Assembly (NCBI RefSeq): GCF_000519185.1
Contig: NZ_JAFA01000003.1
Location: forward strand, 130,583-194,582
Source of the DNA: Paraburkholderia nodosa DSM 21604
GTDB taxonomy: Bacteria; Pseudomonadota; Gammaproteobacteria; Burkholderiales; Burkholderiaceae
Length of the DNA stretch: 64,000 nt
Direction of reading: 5' to 3'
Shown here in pieces: positions 44,985 through 54,047 of this stretch. Within the stretch, counting starts at the first letter, position 1, and each line of letters begins with the position of its first letter. The translations under genes and the position numbers were made by a program. The notes below the pieces were generated by a model. That model was not told the origin of the DNA, ran no database searches, and was given only the letters and a program-made list of their open reading frames with translations.

Positions 44985-45776
44985 ATGATGAATGCGGTCC
45001 CCCATGAAGAGCAGCAGGACCTGCCTGCCCGCGTGAACGACGTCGAGATCGGACTCGCGGCAATCGAGGCTGAGCGCGGCAATCACGCCGACGAACCGGA
45101 CCCCGCGCTCGCCGCGCGGCGCACGCTCGTCGTGCACGAACTGCTGCGCCAGCGCGCCGTGGCGCTGGACCTGCTGGCCCCTGACGCCGAACTCGACGAC
45201 AGCGCGCTAGACACGCTGCTGGAACGCGAGCTGCGCGTGCCCGAGGCCACGCGCGAAGACGGCGAGCGCTACTACACGCAGCACGCGAAGCGCTTCGTGC
45301 GCAACGAACTCGTGTACGCGAGCCACATCCTCTTCGCCATTACCGACCGCGTGCCGCTCGCGCTGCTGCGCCAGAAGGCCGAAGAGACCCTGCGCGAATT
45401 GCAGCAGGCGCCCGACACCTTCGAGGCGCTGGCGCGCCAGTTCTCGAACTGCCCTTCGGCGGGCGTGGGCGGGAGCCTCGGCCAGCTCACGCGCGGCGAC
45501 ACGGTACCCGAGTTCGAATCGGCGCTGTTCGACTGCGCCGACATCGGGGTTCTGCCACGCCTCGTGCGCACGCGCTTCGGCTTTCATCTCGTGCGCGTGG
45601 ATCAGCGCGTGCCGGGCAATCCGGTGCCCTACGACGAAGTCTCGGGCGAGATCGCGCGCTTTCTCAGCGAACGCGTGCGCCATAAAGCCATCCAGCAGTA
45701 CGTATCGATCCTGGCTTCCGAGGCGACGCTCGAAAATGCCGCGCTGGAAGCCGCGACGAGCCCACTCGTCCAGTGA
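44985..45776 (+). CDS. Parvulin-type peptidyl-prolyl isomerase in the nar operon (NifM-like)
   Basis: A 263-residue protein with a helical N-terminal domain and a C-terminal rotamase domain (about 110-215: VYASHILFAI, ARQFSNCPSAGVGGSLGQLT, RTRFGFHLVRVDQR). There is no signal peptide, so it acts in the cytoplasm. Its place between narI and narK, with gaps of about 31-33 bp, suggests a role in folding or maturing nitrate reductase, as often seen in betaproteobacterial nar operons. The start is ATG 44985; ATG 44988 is also possible. Confidence 0.88.
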   Translation: MMNAVPHEEQQDLPARVNDVEIGLAAIEAERGNHADEPDPALAARRTLVVHELLRQRAVALDLLAPDAELDDSALDTLLERELRVPEATREDGERYYTQHAKRFVRNELVYASHILFAITDRVPLALLRQKAEETLRELQQAPDTFEALARQFSNCPSAGVGGSLGQLTRGDTVPEFESALFDCADIGVLPRLVRTRFGFHLVRVDQRVPGNPVPYDEVSGEIARFLSERVRHKAIQQYVSILASEATLENAALEAATSPLVQ

Positions 45777-45809
45777 AGTCGATGTGCACCCCCATGCGAT
45801 GGAGGCAAC

Positions 45810-47111
45810 ATGAATCTGCGTAGCGAACAGGCGCGCCCCGTAGCGAGCGCAGCCCAGCCGGAGAAAGTCGGCGCGAAGGCATGGTCCGTCCTGCTCGTCA
45901 GCACGCTCGCGTTTCTCGTCTGTTTCGTGGTGTGGATGATGTTCGGCGTGCTGGGCGTGCAGTTGCGCGAGGAGCTCCAGCTCAACAGCACCGAGTTCGG
46001 CCTGCTCACCGCCACGCCCGTGCTCACGGGCGCGCTCATGCGCTTGCCGCTCGGCGCATGGACCGACCGCTTTGGCGGGCGCATCGTCATGACCACGCTG
46101 CTCGTGATCTGCGCCGTGCCCGTGTATATCGTCAGTTACGCGAGCGAGCTGTGGCAATTCCTGCTCATCGGCCTCTTTCTCGGCTGCGTGGGCGCCTCGT
46201 TCGCGGTGGGTACGCCGTATGTCGCGCGCTTTTTCCCGCCCAGCCAGCGCGGCTTCGCCATGGGCTTCTTCGGCGCGGGCACGGTGGGCGCCGCCGTCAA
46301 CCTGTTCGTCACGCCGCAGCTGGAAAACCTCTACGGCTGGCGCTTCGTGCCGCGCGTCTACGCCGTCGCGCTGCTCGTGACCGCCGTGATTTTCTGGTTC
46401 GGTTCGGCGCGCGACCCTGGCGCGGGCAAATCGAGCGGCTCGCTGCTCGACTCGTTCAAGGTGCTGGCGGACCCGCGCGTGTGGCGGCTGTGCCAGTACT
46501 ACTCGATTACCTTCGGCGGCTTCACTGCGCTCTCGCTATGGATTCCGCAATACCTGAAGGCCGAATACGGCATGTCGCTCGTCATGGCTTCGGCCTTCGC
46601 CGCGGGCTTCTCGCTGCCGGGCTCGATCCTGCGCGCCGTGGGCGGCGTGTTCGCCGACAAGCTCGGCGCGCACACCGTCACGTGGTGGGGCCTGTGGGTG
46701 GCGTGGATCTGTCTGTTCATTCTCTCGTACCCGCCCACCGACTTCGTGATCCACACGATCGACGGCCAGGCGGCGCTGCATATCAGCATGCCGGTGTTCG
46801 GCTTCGTTGCGGTGGCCTTCGTGCTGGGCGCGGTGTTCGCGTTCGGCATGGCCTCGACGTTCAAGTACGTGGCCGACGACTTCCCGACCAACATGGGCAT
46901 CGTGACCGGCATCGTCGGGTTGGCGGGCGGCCTGGGCGGGTTTCTGCTGCCGATCCTGTTCGGCATCCTGCTCGACTGGCTCAAGATCCGTTCGAGCTGC
47001 TTCATGCTGCTCTACGGCATCGTGTGGGTCTCGCTGATCCTGCTCTACATCTCCGAAGTCAAGCGCACGCCGATTCTTGGCGAACCCAGCGCCGGAGCGG
47101 CACAGCGCTGA
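45810..47111 (+). CDS. narK: Nitrate/nitrite transporter, NarK type
   Basis: A 433-residue MFS transporter with 12 helices, likely moving nitrate in and/or nitrite out. Diagnostic stretches are WTDRFGGRIVMTTLLV and GFFGAGTVGAAVNLFVTP, characteristic of the nitrate/nitrite porter family. It is the last gene of the nar unit, 33 bp after the parvulin gene, and faces the universal stress protein gene. Which direction or ion it prefers cannot be told. Confidence 0.93.
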   Translation: MNLRSEQARPVASAAQPEKVGAKAWSVLLVSTLAFLVCFVVWMMFGVLGVQLREELQLNSTEFGLLTATPVLTGALMRLPLGAWTDRFGGRIVMTTLLVICAVPVYIVSYASELWQFLLIGLFLGCVGASFAVGTPYVARFFPPSQRGFAMGFFGAGTVGAAVNLFVTPQLENLYGWRFVPRVYAVALLVTAVIFWFGSARDPGAGKSSGSLLDSFKVLADPRVWRLCQYYSITFGGFTALSLWIPQYLKAEYGMSLVMASAFAAGFSLPGSILRAVGGVFADKLGAHTVTWWGLWVAWICLFILSYPPTDFVIHTIDGQAALHISMPVFGFVAVAFVLGAVFAFGMASTFKYVADDFPTNMGIVTGIVGLAGGLGGFLLPILFGILLDWLKIRSSCFMLLYGIVWVSLILLYISEVKRTPILGEPSAGAAQR

Positions 47112-47141
47112 TCCCTGCAGCTCGGGCGTCGCGGCGGCGGC

Positions 47142-47603
47142 TCAGGCCGCCGCTTTCGCGGGCTCCGGATCCGGCGCGGTGACGACCAGCACGCTGCACG
47201 ACACGCGGTCGAGCAGCAGGCGGTCGTCGCGCCCATCCCACCAGCGCTTGAACGGCCCGCGCCGGTGGTGGCCCACCACGATGAGATCGGGCTGGAGTTC
47301 CGCGCAGTAGCTCGCAATCACGTCGATCGGTCGGCCCACCACGAAGTGTCCCGTTGCCACGAGCCCCTTGTCCTGCAGGCACGCCACCCCGTCACGCAGA
47401 ATCTCGCGCGCAGCCTCTTCCGCGGCTTCGAACGGCACGGCGGACGCGATGTCCGTGCCCCATTGCAGCGGCGCCTGGTCGAGCACGGCCAGCAAATGCG
47501 TTTGCGCGTGGCATTCGCGCGCAAGGTCGGCGCCCTCACGCAAAGCCCGGCGGCCTTCGCGCGTTGCGTCGTAACACAGCAGAATCCTGTTGAACGAGCC
47601 CAT
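47142..47603 (-). CDS. Universal stress protein (UspA family)
   Basis: A 153-residue cytoplasmic protein of the UspA fold: RILLCYDATREGRRALREGA at the start and LIVVGHHRRGPF with a C-terminal SCSVLVVT, which includes the nucleotide-binding loop. It is convergent with narK; a GCGGCGGC/GCCGCCGC hairpin lies across both ends (47134-47153). Such proteins often accompany anaerobic respiration genes. A dyad at 47680-47698 lies upstream of it. Confidence 0.9.
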   Translation of the reverse strand: MGSFNRILLCYDATREGRRALREGADLARECHAQTHLLAVLDQAPLQWGTDIASAVPFEAAEEAAREILRDGVACLQDKGLVATGHFVVGRPIDVIASYCAELQPDLIVVGHHRRGPFKRWWDGRDDRLLLDRVSCSVLVVTAPDPEPAKAAA

Positions 47604-47679
47604 GATCCCTCCCCCGATGATGCCCGGCGCCGGGTGGGCGAACTCGCCGCACCCGCATTGCCGCTTTCAGTATGCCATT

Positions 47680-47698
47680 TATATCACGTCATGATATA
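47680..47698. promoter_or_regulatory. Dyad upstream of the universal stress protein gene
   Basis: TATATCA (47680-47686) and TGATATA (47692-47698) form a perfect 7-bp inverted repeat with a 5-bp spacer, 77 bp before the start codon. It is a candidate operator for an unidentified factor. Confidence 0.45.
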
Positions 47699-48504
47699 AC
47701 CGGCACGTCGGCAGTCGCTGTATACGGTATAGGAGGCGCGACGGTTATCGACAACGACTTTGAAATCGCCTGACTGCTCGTCGCCCGCGTATCGCCGGCG
47801 CGCGAGTCGGTCTGTTAGTGGGCGCCGCCCTCATTGAAGCCGTGCCCTTACTGACCTGAAGCCGCAAAAATCCGGCCCGACCCGGATTGCGTCTCGACAG
47901 CGGATCGCAAACGTTTCACAAGTGCGATCTTCGCGCAATATCCAGTCTGCATATTTTCCAGAAACCAACGGTGTGTCCCACCGTCTGCACTCGTAACATC
48001 TCAGTTACACATTGCCCTGTTACAGGTCGCCGGGGTCGAAACACCTGTTACAAACTCAATAGTCATAGGTATTAATCCGCAGAGCCGTATTTTTTACCTG
48101 TCAACCCAAGTTATTTCTAAACGTTTATTCCACCGGGCGACGTTTTCTGTCTCGCGGCGATTCGTTGCGCATGCATCGACGATCTGGCGGAAACCCTGAT
48201 AAACCAAGGTTATACGGCCTGTTTGGCCGGCTCGAACAGCGCCGCGATAGCCTGCCGCAAGGCACGATTCAAATTGCAGCAAAACTTACCGAAAATAATT
48301 TACAACAGTACGATTATTTTTGATCCGAGGGATTGATTTCTGAGATAAGCCCTCATACAATTCCCTCCAAGGTTGTTACGAGATGTAACAACCTGTATCA
48401 AAGAGTCAGATCGAGCCAACGAGCGAAGATCGACCACAAGACCAGAAAAGATACAACGGCGAAAAAGCCGGGGGGTTAAATTCGGGGCTTCGGAAACTAG
48501 AGAA
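47699..48504 (+). promoter_or_regulatory. Long upstream region of flhDC
   Basis: About 800 bp without a supported gene and AT-richer than average, as usual for a flagellar master operon under many inputs. It contains recurring TGTTACA/TGTAACA elements: GTAAC/GTTAC (47993-48008), CCTGTTACAGG (48016-48026), ACCTGTTACA (48043-48052) and a perfect 9-bp inverted repeat GGTTGTTAC/GTAACAACC (48371-48393). The last lies about 110 bp before flhD and could also form an RNA hairpin. Confidence 0.55.
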
Positions 48505-48825
48505 ATGGACCGCAGCAGCGAGACGCTGGAATCTATCCGCGAAATTAATTTGTCGTATCTGATGCTCGCACAGCGCATGCTGCGCGAGGACAAGCCGGTC
48601 GGCATGTTCCGACTGGGACTGTCGTCGGAACTGGCCGATCTGCTTGGCGCTCTGTCGCTCGCGCAGATCGTCAGGTTGGCCTCTTCCGACCAGCTTCTCT
48701 GTTTTTTCCGCTTCGACGACCATGCGATGTTGTCCGCGCTCACGCAGACTTCGAAGCATGCCGACGTGGCGGCTACCCATGCGGCCATCCTGCTTGCGGG
48801 ACAGCCGGCTGGTCAATTCGCCTGA
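48505..48825 (+). CDS. flhD: Flagellar master regulator subunit FlhD
   Basis: A 106-residue helical transcription factor that forms the FlhD4C2 complex activating class II flagellar genes. SIREINLSYLMLAQRMLRED and AMFRLG-like GMFRLGLSSELADLL match FlhD. The start is ATG 48505; the upstream frame lacks similarity. flhC follows 11 bp later. No motAB or che genes follow within the window, unlike the arrangement common in related genomes. Confidence 0.94.
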   Translation: MDRSSETLESIREINLSYLMLAQRMLREDKPVGMFRLGLSSELADLLGALSLAQIVRLASSDQLLCFFRFDDHAMLSALTQTSKHADVAATHAAILLAGQPAGQFA

Positions 48826-48836
48826 GGGTGACGTCC

Positions 48837-49439
48837 ATGACTACGCGGCGCAGCCTCACCGAAGACGCTCAGGAAGTATTCCGCGCGATCGCACTGATCG
48901 AGCTGGGCGCGCGCATGCAGGTGCTCGAAAGCGAACTCACGCTCTCGCGCGACCGCATGATCCGCCTGTATCGCGAGATCCGTGGCGTATCGCCGCCCAA
49001 AGGTATGCTGCCGTTCTCGGCGGACTGGTACATGACGTGGCTGGCCAACATCCACGCCTCGCTGTTCTATAACACGTACCTGTTCCTCAAGAACGAAGCG
49101 CGTTGCTCGCATCTCGACGCGCTCACCAAGGGGTTCCGGCTGTATCTGGAACACTGCCGCCACAGCGGGGCCGAGCCGGCGCTCGACCTCACGCGTGCGT
49201 GGACCCTGGTGCGGTTTTTCGATGCCGATATTCTGCAGTTGACGCCTTGCTGCCGTTGCGGCGGTAAATTCGTCGCGCATCGCCACGACCTTCAGCACAA
49301 CGTCGTGTGCGGCGCATGCCAGCCTCCTTCGCGAGCCGGCAAGACGAAAAAGGCGGCTGCAGCGCGACGGGGCGCCGAGCAGACCGAGAGCGACCTTCCG
49401 GTAGTGGTAACGTCGGATGGCATTGCCGAGGCTGCATAA
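48837..49439 (+). CDS. flhC: Flagellar master regulator subunit FlhC
   Basis: A 200-residue partner of FlhD. GVSPPKGMLPFSADWYMTWL and LTRAWTLVRFFDADILQL are close to E. coli FlhC. The C-terminal zinc site has four cysteines in CCRCGGKF and VCGACQPPSRA. I chose ATG 48837 (GAGGGTG upstream) over GTG 48828. The gene is followed by a GC-rich hairpin at 49490-49517. Confidence 0.94.
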   Translation: MTTRRSLTEDAQEVFRAIALIELGARMQVLESELTLSRDRMIRLYREIRGVSPPKGMLPFSADWYMTWLANIHASLFYNTYLFLKNEARCSHLDALTKGFRLYLEHCRHSGAEPALDLTRAWTLVRFFDADILQLTPCCRCGGKFVAHRHDLQHNVVCGACQPPSRAGKTKKAAAARRGAEQTESDLPVVVTSDGIAEAA

Positions 49440-49489
49440 GCGTAGGAGAGCAGATCCGGCTAAACCGGACGAGAGACCAAGACGCGAAA

Positions 49490-49517
49490 CCGTCCGGTGC
49501 CTGAGCGCACCGGACGG
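49490..49517. terminator. GC-rich hairpin between flhC and mntH
   Basis: CCGTCCGGTGC (49490-49500) and GCACCGGACGG (49507-49517) form a perfect 11-bp stem with a 6-nt loop. Only short T runs lie nearby on either strand, so it may end the convergent flhDC and mntH transcripts weakly or with Rho. Confidence 0.55.
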
Positions 49518-49600
49518 CGAAGCGCTTTCTGATTGCCGCCTTTGTTTGCCGCCTCTGCTTGCCGCCTGTACGGCGCGCGCCTGTTACACCTTTCCCGCTT

Positions 49601-50941
49601 CTAGTTTCCGCTGAACGTCTGCCAGACGAGCCACAGGTTCGCCGCCGAAATCACGACGAACAGGAACCACGCCAGCAGCCGCGTGGGGAGCCGGTTCACG
49701 AACTCGCCCATCAGCGCACGATCGTTCGTCATGCGAATGAGCGGCCAGAGCGCGAACGGCAGTTGCAGACTCAGCACCACCTGGCTTGCCACCAGCAGCT
49801 TGCCCACCGCGCCGTTGCCGAGCAGCGCGACGCCCGCGAAGGCGGGGATCAGCGCGAGCACGCGCGTAATGAGCCGCCGCTGGTAGCACGGAATCTTCAT
49901 CCGCAGGAAGCCTTCCATGATGACCTGGCCCGCCACGGTGCCCGTGAACGTCGAGCTTTGCCCGGAAGCAAGCAGCGTGATCGCGAACAGCACTGCCGCC
50001 GCGCCCGTGCCGACGATCGGCGCGAGCAGCTTGTAGGCCTGTTCGATATCGGTGACCTGGGTGTGCCCGTTGGCGTGAAAGGCCGCCGCGGCCAGAATCA
50101 GGATGGCCGCGTTGATGAGCAGCGCGATCAGCAGCGAGACGATCGTGTCGAGGCGCGACAGGCCGATGGCCTGCGCGAGGCTTGCACGGTCGCGCTTGAC
50201 GGCGCGCGTCTGCACGATCGAAGAATGCAGGTAGAGGTTGTGCGGCATGATGGTCGCGCCGAGAATGCCGATCGCCAGATACAGCGGCTCCGCCGAGGAA
50301 ATCGCGTGCCACGACGGCACCGCGCCCGCGAATACCGAGGGCCAGTGCGGCTTCACGAGCGCGAGCTGGATCACATAGCCGAGACCGATCGTGGTGATGA
50401 GCCCGGCCATGATCGCCTCGAGCGAGCGGAAGTTCTTGCCCTTCAAGCCCAGCACAATTAGCGTGTCGAACGCCGTGAGCGCCACACCCACCATCAGCGA
50501 GCAGCCCAGCAAGAGGTGGAACGCGAGCGCGCCGCCCAGCACCTCGGCTAGATCGCAGGCGATGATCGAAAGCTCGGCGAGCACCCACTGGCCGAGCGCC
50601 ACGGGCCTTGAATAGCGCTCGCGCGAAAGCTCCGCGAGATCGCGCTGCGTGACGATGCCAAGACGCATCGAAAGGCATTGCAGCGCGATCGCCGCGAGGC
50701 TCGAGAGCACGACCACGAACAACAGGCTGTAACCGAAGCGCGAGCCCGCCTCGATGTCGGTGGCCCAGTTGCCCGGGTCCATGTAGCCGATCGACACCAG
50801 CAGGCCGGGACCCGCGAATTGCCAGAACTTCTTCCAGAACGGCGCGCGCGGCGAAACCTCGATGCTGCCCTGCACTTCGGACGGGCAGAACGGCGCCGTT
50901 GCCGTGGTCGGTAGTCGGAAATCCAACGCTTCGATCCTCAA
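49601..50941 (-). CDS. mntH: Mn2+/H+ symporter of the Nramp family
   Basis: A 446-residue inner-membrane divalent metal transporter with about 11 helices. The Nramp signature GYMDPGNWATDIEAG contains the metal-binding Asp and Asn of helix 1, and GATIMPHNLYLHSS supplies the helix-6 MPH motif. The only start consistent with length is TTG 50941, without a clear ribosome site. It follows the DszC/SfnB-like gene by 37 bp on the same strand, which may mean read-through from the methionine-type transporter operon. Confidence 0.92.
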   Translation of the reverse strand: MRIEALDFRLPTTATAPFCPSEVQGSIEVSPRAPFWKKFWQFAGPGLLVSIGYMDPGNWATDIEAGSRFGYSLLFVVVLSSLAAIALQCLSMRLGIVTQRDLAELSRERYSRPVALGQWVLAELSIIACDLAEVLGGALAFHLLLGCSLMVGVALTAFDTLIVLGLKGKNFRSLEAIMAGLITTIGLGYVIQLALVKPHWPSVFAGAVPSWHAISSAEPLYLAIGILGATIMPHNLYLHSSIVQTRAVKRDRASLAQAIGLSRLDTIVSLLIALLINAAILILAAAAFHANGHTQVTDIEQAYKLLAPIVGTGAAAVLFAITLLASGQSSTFTGTVAGQVIMEGFLRMKIPCYQRRLITRVLALIPAFAGVALLGNGAVGKLLVASQVVLSLQLPFALWPLIRMTNDRALMGEFVNRLPTRLLAWFLFVVISAANLWLVWQTFSGN

Positions 50942-50978
50942 GGGTTGACGCGTCGCGGCACGTGACGCGATCGGGCCC

Positions 50979-52175
50979 TCAAGTGTACAGCGTCGGCTGC
51001 GGCACTTCTCTCAAGAGCGTATAGCGGCCCACGTCGCGCAGGCGGTAGTCGAGCGGATCGTGCAGCGTATGCACGCGCGCATTGCGCCAGAACCGGTCGA
51101 GCGCGAGCGCCGCGCCTGTGGCGCGTGCGCCGCACGCCTCGAAAAGCTGCTCGCCGCCCTGGAGCGCGGCGCGATGCGCGACGATCTTCGCCTCCGAAAT
51201 CGCAAGCGAGACTCCGGCGCGCGTGGCCGTGCTCAACGCCTCGCCTTCGTCCCACGCGGCGTCGAGCAGCGCGCCCGCACGATCCGCCAGCACCGCAGCC
51301 GCGAGCGACTGCACGCGCATCTCGCCGAAGCGCTGCTGCAGGAACGGGTCGTCGGCTACGTGCTGCACGCCCGAATTGACCCACGGGCGGCCGTTCGCGA
51401 GCACATAGGCGCGCGCTTCCTCGAGTGCGCCTTCGGCGAGGCCCACGAACAGATTCGTCAGCACGCCTTGCGAGACCAGCGTGCGCAGCGTGGCGCGCGG
51501 CGTATCGGGGCGCTGCAAGACTTCGTCGGCGCGCACTTCCACATTCTCGAACGATACCGTGCCGCTATCGGTCTGACGCTGGCCTATCGGGTCCCAGTCG
51601 TCGTGCACCGTGATTCCGGCGCGCATGGTGGGCACGACCGCGAACACGGGGCTACCCGTAGCGGGATCGTGCGCGCTCACGGTCATCATCTGCGAACCGT
51701 AGGTGCCCGAACAGAATCCCTTCCTGCCATGCAGACGCCAGCCGCCTTCCCTGTCCGACTGCGCGACGAGCCGCGTGTCGATGGGGTTCACGGCATTGCC
51801 CCACCACCAGCGATGCTCGACGGTGCCTTGCAGCCAGTTCGTGCGCTGCGCGGCGCTGCCCCACAATTCGACGCTCGCCACCTGCAGGCACTGGAAGCCA
51901 AGCAGATGCGCAAGCGCGCTGTCGACGCGCGCGAGCGCGCGGATCGTCGCGTAGATATCGCTCCAGCGCACGCCGTCCTCGCCGAACTGCCCGCCGAATT
52001 CGCGCGGCACCGCGAGCGTGAGCAACCCGGCGTCGGCAATGCGCTGCTTTTCCGCGGCCGCGTGGCCGCCTGCGAGATCGCGTTGCGCGGCGCTCGCGCG
52101 CAGCGCTTCGAGCAGCGCGGCGAAACGCGCGTCGTGTTCCGGCCCGCGTGGGCGCTGTGCTTCGTTCATTCCCAT
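50979..52175 (-). CDS. DszC/SfnB-like acyl-CoA dehydrogenase-fold flavoprotein
   Basis: A 398-residue enzyme of the acyl-CoA dehydrogenase fold, closer to the flavin monooxygenases DszC and SfnB than to true dehydrogenases. The fold's FAD region reads WGNAVNPIDTRLVAQ, and the C-terminal motif HDPLDYRLRDVGRYTL is typical of the branch. The catalytic Glu of dehydrogenases is not evident. Its place after a methionine-type ABC transporter suggests oxidative release of sulfur from imported organosulfur compounds; this is inference. Confidence 0.83.
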   Translation of the reverse strand: MGMNEAQRPRGPEHDARFAALLEALRASAAQRDLAGGHAAAEKQRIADAGLLTLAVPREFGGQFGEDGVRWSDIYATIRALARVDSALAHLLGFQCLQVASVELWGSAAQRTNWLQGTVEHRWWWGNAVNPIDTRLVAQSDREGGWRLHGRKGFCSGTYGSQMMTVSAHDPATGSPVFAVVPTMRAGITVHDDWDPIGQRQTDSGTVSFENVEVRADEVLQRPDTPRATLRTLVSQGVLTNLFVGLAEGALEEARAYVLANGRPWVNSGVQHVADDPFLQQRFGEMRVQSLAAAVLADRAGALLDAAWDEGEALSTATRAGVSLAISEAKIVAHRAALQGGEQLFEACGARATGAALALDRFWRNARVHTLHDPLDYRLRDVGRYTLLREVPQPTLYT

Positions 52176-52253
52176 ATTTCCCGAGTGTGATGCCCTAAAA
52201 GCGAAGCGCGCAGCTGGCGGGCCGCGCGCGTCATGGCGAACGGCTTGCGTCGC

Positions 52254-52910
52254 TCAGGTTCGCCGCAAAAGACGCCGCACCAGCACGTCGCCCGTGAACT
52301 GAACCGCCGCGACGATCGCGATCAGCAGCACGATCACGGTGACCATGACCGTCGTGTCGAAGCGTTGATAGCCATAGCGTATCGCGAGATCGCCGAGACC
52401 GCCCGCGCCGACGGCGCCCGCCATCGCCGAGGAGCCGATCATCGCCACCACGGTGATCGTGAAGCCGCCGAGCATGCCGGGCAGCGCCTCGGGCAACAGC
52501 ACATGCCAGACGATATGGCGGCGCTGCGCGCCCATGGCCTGGGCCGCCTCGATCAAGCCGCGATCGACTTCGCGCAAGCTCACTTCGGCCACGCGCGCGA
52601 AGAACGGAATGGCCGCAATGGAAAGCGGCACCACGGCGGCCCACACGCCGATCGTCGTGCCAACGAGGAAGCGCGTGAGCGGCAACAACGCGACCAGCAG
52701 GATGATGAAAGGCGTGGAGCGGAATGCATTGACGAGCGCGCCCAGCGCGGTGTTGAGTGCGGGCCGCTCCAGAATGCCGCCGCGCGCGGTCGTGACGAGC
52801 AGCAGCGCGATGGGAATACCCATCAGGAGTGCGAATACCGCCGATACGCCGACCATCAGCAACGTGTCGCGTATGCCTTCGAGGAGTTCGGTGATCCACA
52901 CGTCAGACAT
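52254..52910 (-). CDS. metI: Methionine-type ABC transporter permease
   Basis: A 218-residue inner-membrane permease with five helices. ALVNAFRSTPFIILLVALLP and the ATPase-contacting loop EAAQAMGAQRRHIVWHVLLP are typical of MetI. The start is ATG 52910 (MSDVWITELLEG), overlapping the end of metN by 8 bp. It works with MetN and the lipoprotein-like binding protein MetQ. Confidence 0.92.
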   Translation of the reverse strand: MSDVWITELLEGIRDTLLMVGVSAVFALLMGIPIALLLVTTARGGILERPALNTALGALVNAFRSTPFIILLVALLPLTRFLVGTTIGVWAAVVPLSIAAIPFFARVAEVSLREVDRGLIEAAQAMGAQRRHIVWHVLLPEALPGMLGGFTITVVAMIGSSAMAGAVGAGGLGDLAIRYGYQRFDTTVMVTVIVLLIAIVAAVQFTGDVLVRRLLRRT

Positions 52911-54018
52911 AGCCCAGCACCTCCACGCGGCTCGCATGACCACGCGCACGCTCGGCGAGCGACGCGGCCTCGGCGGCGTTTCGCACCGGTGCGGAAACGA
53001 CTAGCCGCCCTTGCGCGCGCCCTTGAATCCGCTCGATACCGCCATGCACGAACCGCACGCCCTGCGCGCCGAACGCCTGCGCGAGCGTGGCGAGGTCGGG
53101 CTCTTGCGCCTCGTTGCCGGTAAAACGCACGTCGAACAGCGCGTGCGCGCCCGCTTGCGGCGCAGCGTGAATACGCGCCCCCAGGTCGTCGGGCAACTCG
53201 TGGCCGGGCGTGTGCAAGAGCGCGCGCGTCGCGTCGTGCTGGGGATCGCCGAACACGCGCCACACGGGCCCCTGCTCCACCACCTCGCCGCGCTCGATCA
53301 CCGCGACCGTGTCGCAGACGTCGCGTATCACCTCCATCTCGTGCGTGATGAGCACGATGGTGACGCCGAGCCGCCGGTTGATATCGCGCAGCAGCGCGAG
53401 AATGGCGCGCGTGGTTTCCGGGTCGAGCGCCGACGTCGCCTCGTCGCACAGCAGGATATCGGGCTCGTGCACGAGCGCGCGTGCAATGCCCACACGCTGC
53501 TTCTGGCCCCCGGAAAGGCGCGCGGGCCACGCGTCGCGTCGTTCGCTCAAGCCGACGAGATCGAGCAGCACGTTCACGCGCGCCTCGATGTCGGCCTTCG
53601 GCACACCCGCGATTTTCAGCGGCAGTGCGATGTTGTCGTGCACCGTTTTCGCGGATAGCAGATTGAAGTGCTGGAACACCATGCCGATGCGCCGCCGCAG
53701 CGCCACCAGAGCGCGCTCGTCGAGTGCGCCCACGTCCACGCCGTTCACCCGCACGCCGCCGCTCGTGGGCTTTTCGAGCCCGTTCACGAGCCGCAGCAGC
53801 GTGGACTTGCCCGCGCCGCTGCGCCCGATGATGCCGAACACTTCGCCGCGCGCCACCTGCAAGTCGACGCCCGCGAGCGCCGCCTGCGTGCCTGGCGCAT
53901 AAGTCTTGCCGACGTTTTCGAACACCACCGCAGGCTGCGACGCATCGGCGTTGCCCTGCGCCTCGCCCGCTGCCGGCCCCGCCTCGATAAAGCGCGCCGT
54001 TCCGAACCATTTCATCAT
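52903..54018 (-). CDS. metN: Methionine-type ABC transporter ATP-binding protein
   Basis: A 371-residue ATPase. Walker A is GRSGAGKST, the signature LSGGQKQRVGIARAL, Walker B ILLCDEATSALDP and the switch His is in ITHEME. A C-terminal NIL domain (about 295-371) is the regulatory, methionine-sensing part in known MetN proteins. An N-terminal tail of about 30 residues precedes the first strand. The start is ATG 54018 with GAGGAGC upstream. It lies 29 bp after metQ. Confidence 0.93.
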   Translation of the reverse strand: MMKWFGTARFIEAGPAAGEAQGNADASQPAVVFENVGKTYAPGTQAALAGVDLQVARGEVFGIIGRSGAGKSTLLRLVNGLEKPTSGGVRVNGVDVGALDERALVALRRRIGMVFQHFNLLSAKTVHDNIALPLKIAGVPKADIEARVNVLLDLVGLSERRDAWPARLSGGQKQRVGIARALVHEPDILLCDEATSALDPETTRAILALLRDINRRLGVTIVLITHEMEVIRDVCDTVAVIERGEVVEQGPVWRVFGDPQHDATRALLHTPGHELPDDLGARIHAAPQAGAHALFDVRFTGNEAQEPDLATLAQAFGAQGVRFVHGGIERIQGRAQGRLVVSAPVRNAAEAASLAERARGHASRVEVLGYV

Positions 54019-54047
54019 TGCTGCTCCTCGTGCGCGAATTGCGCGCG

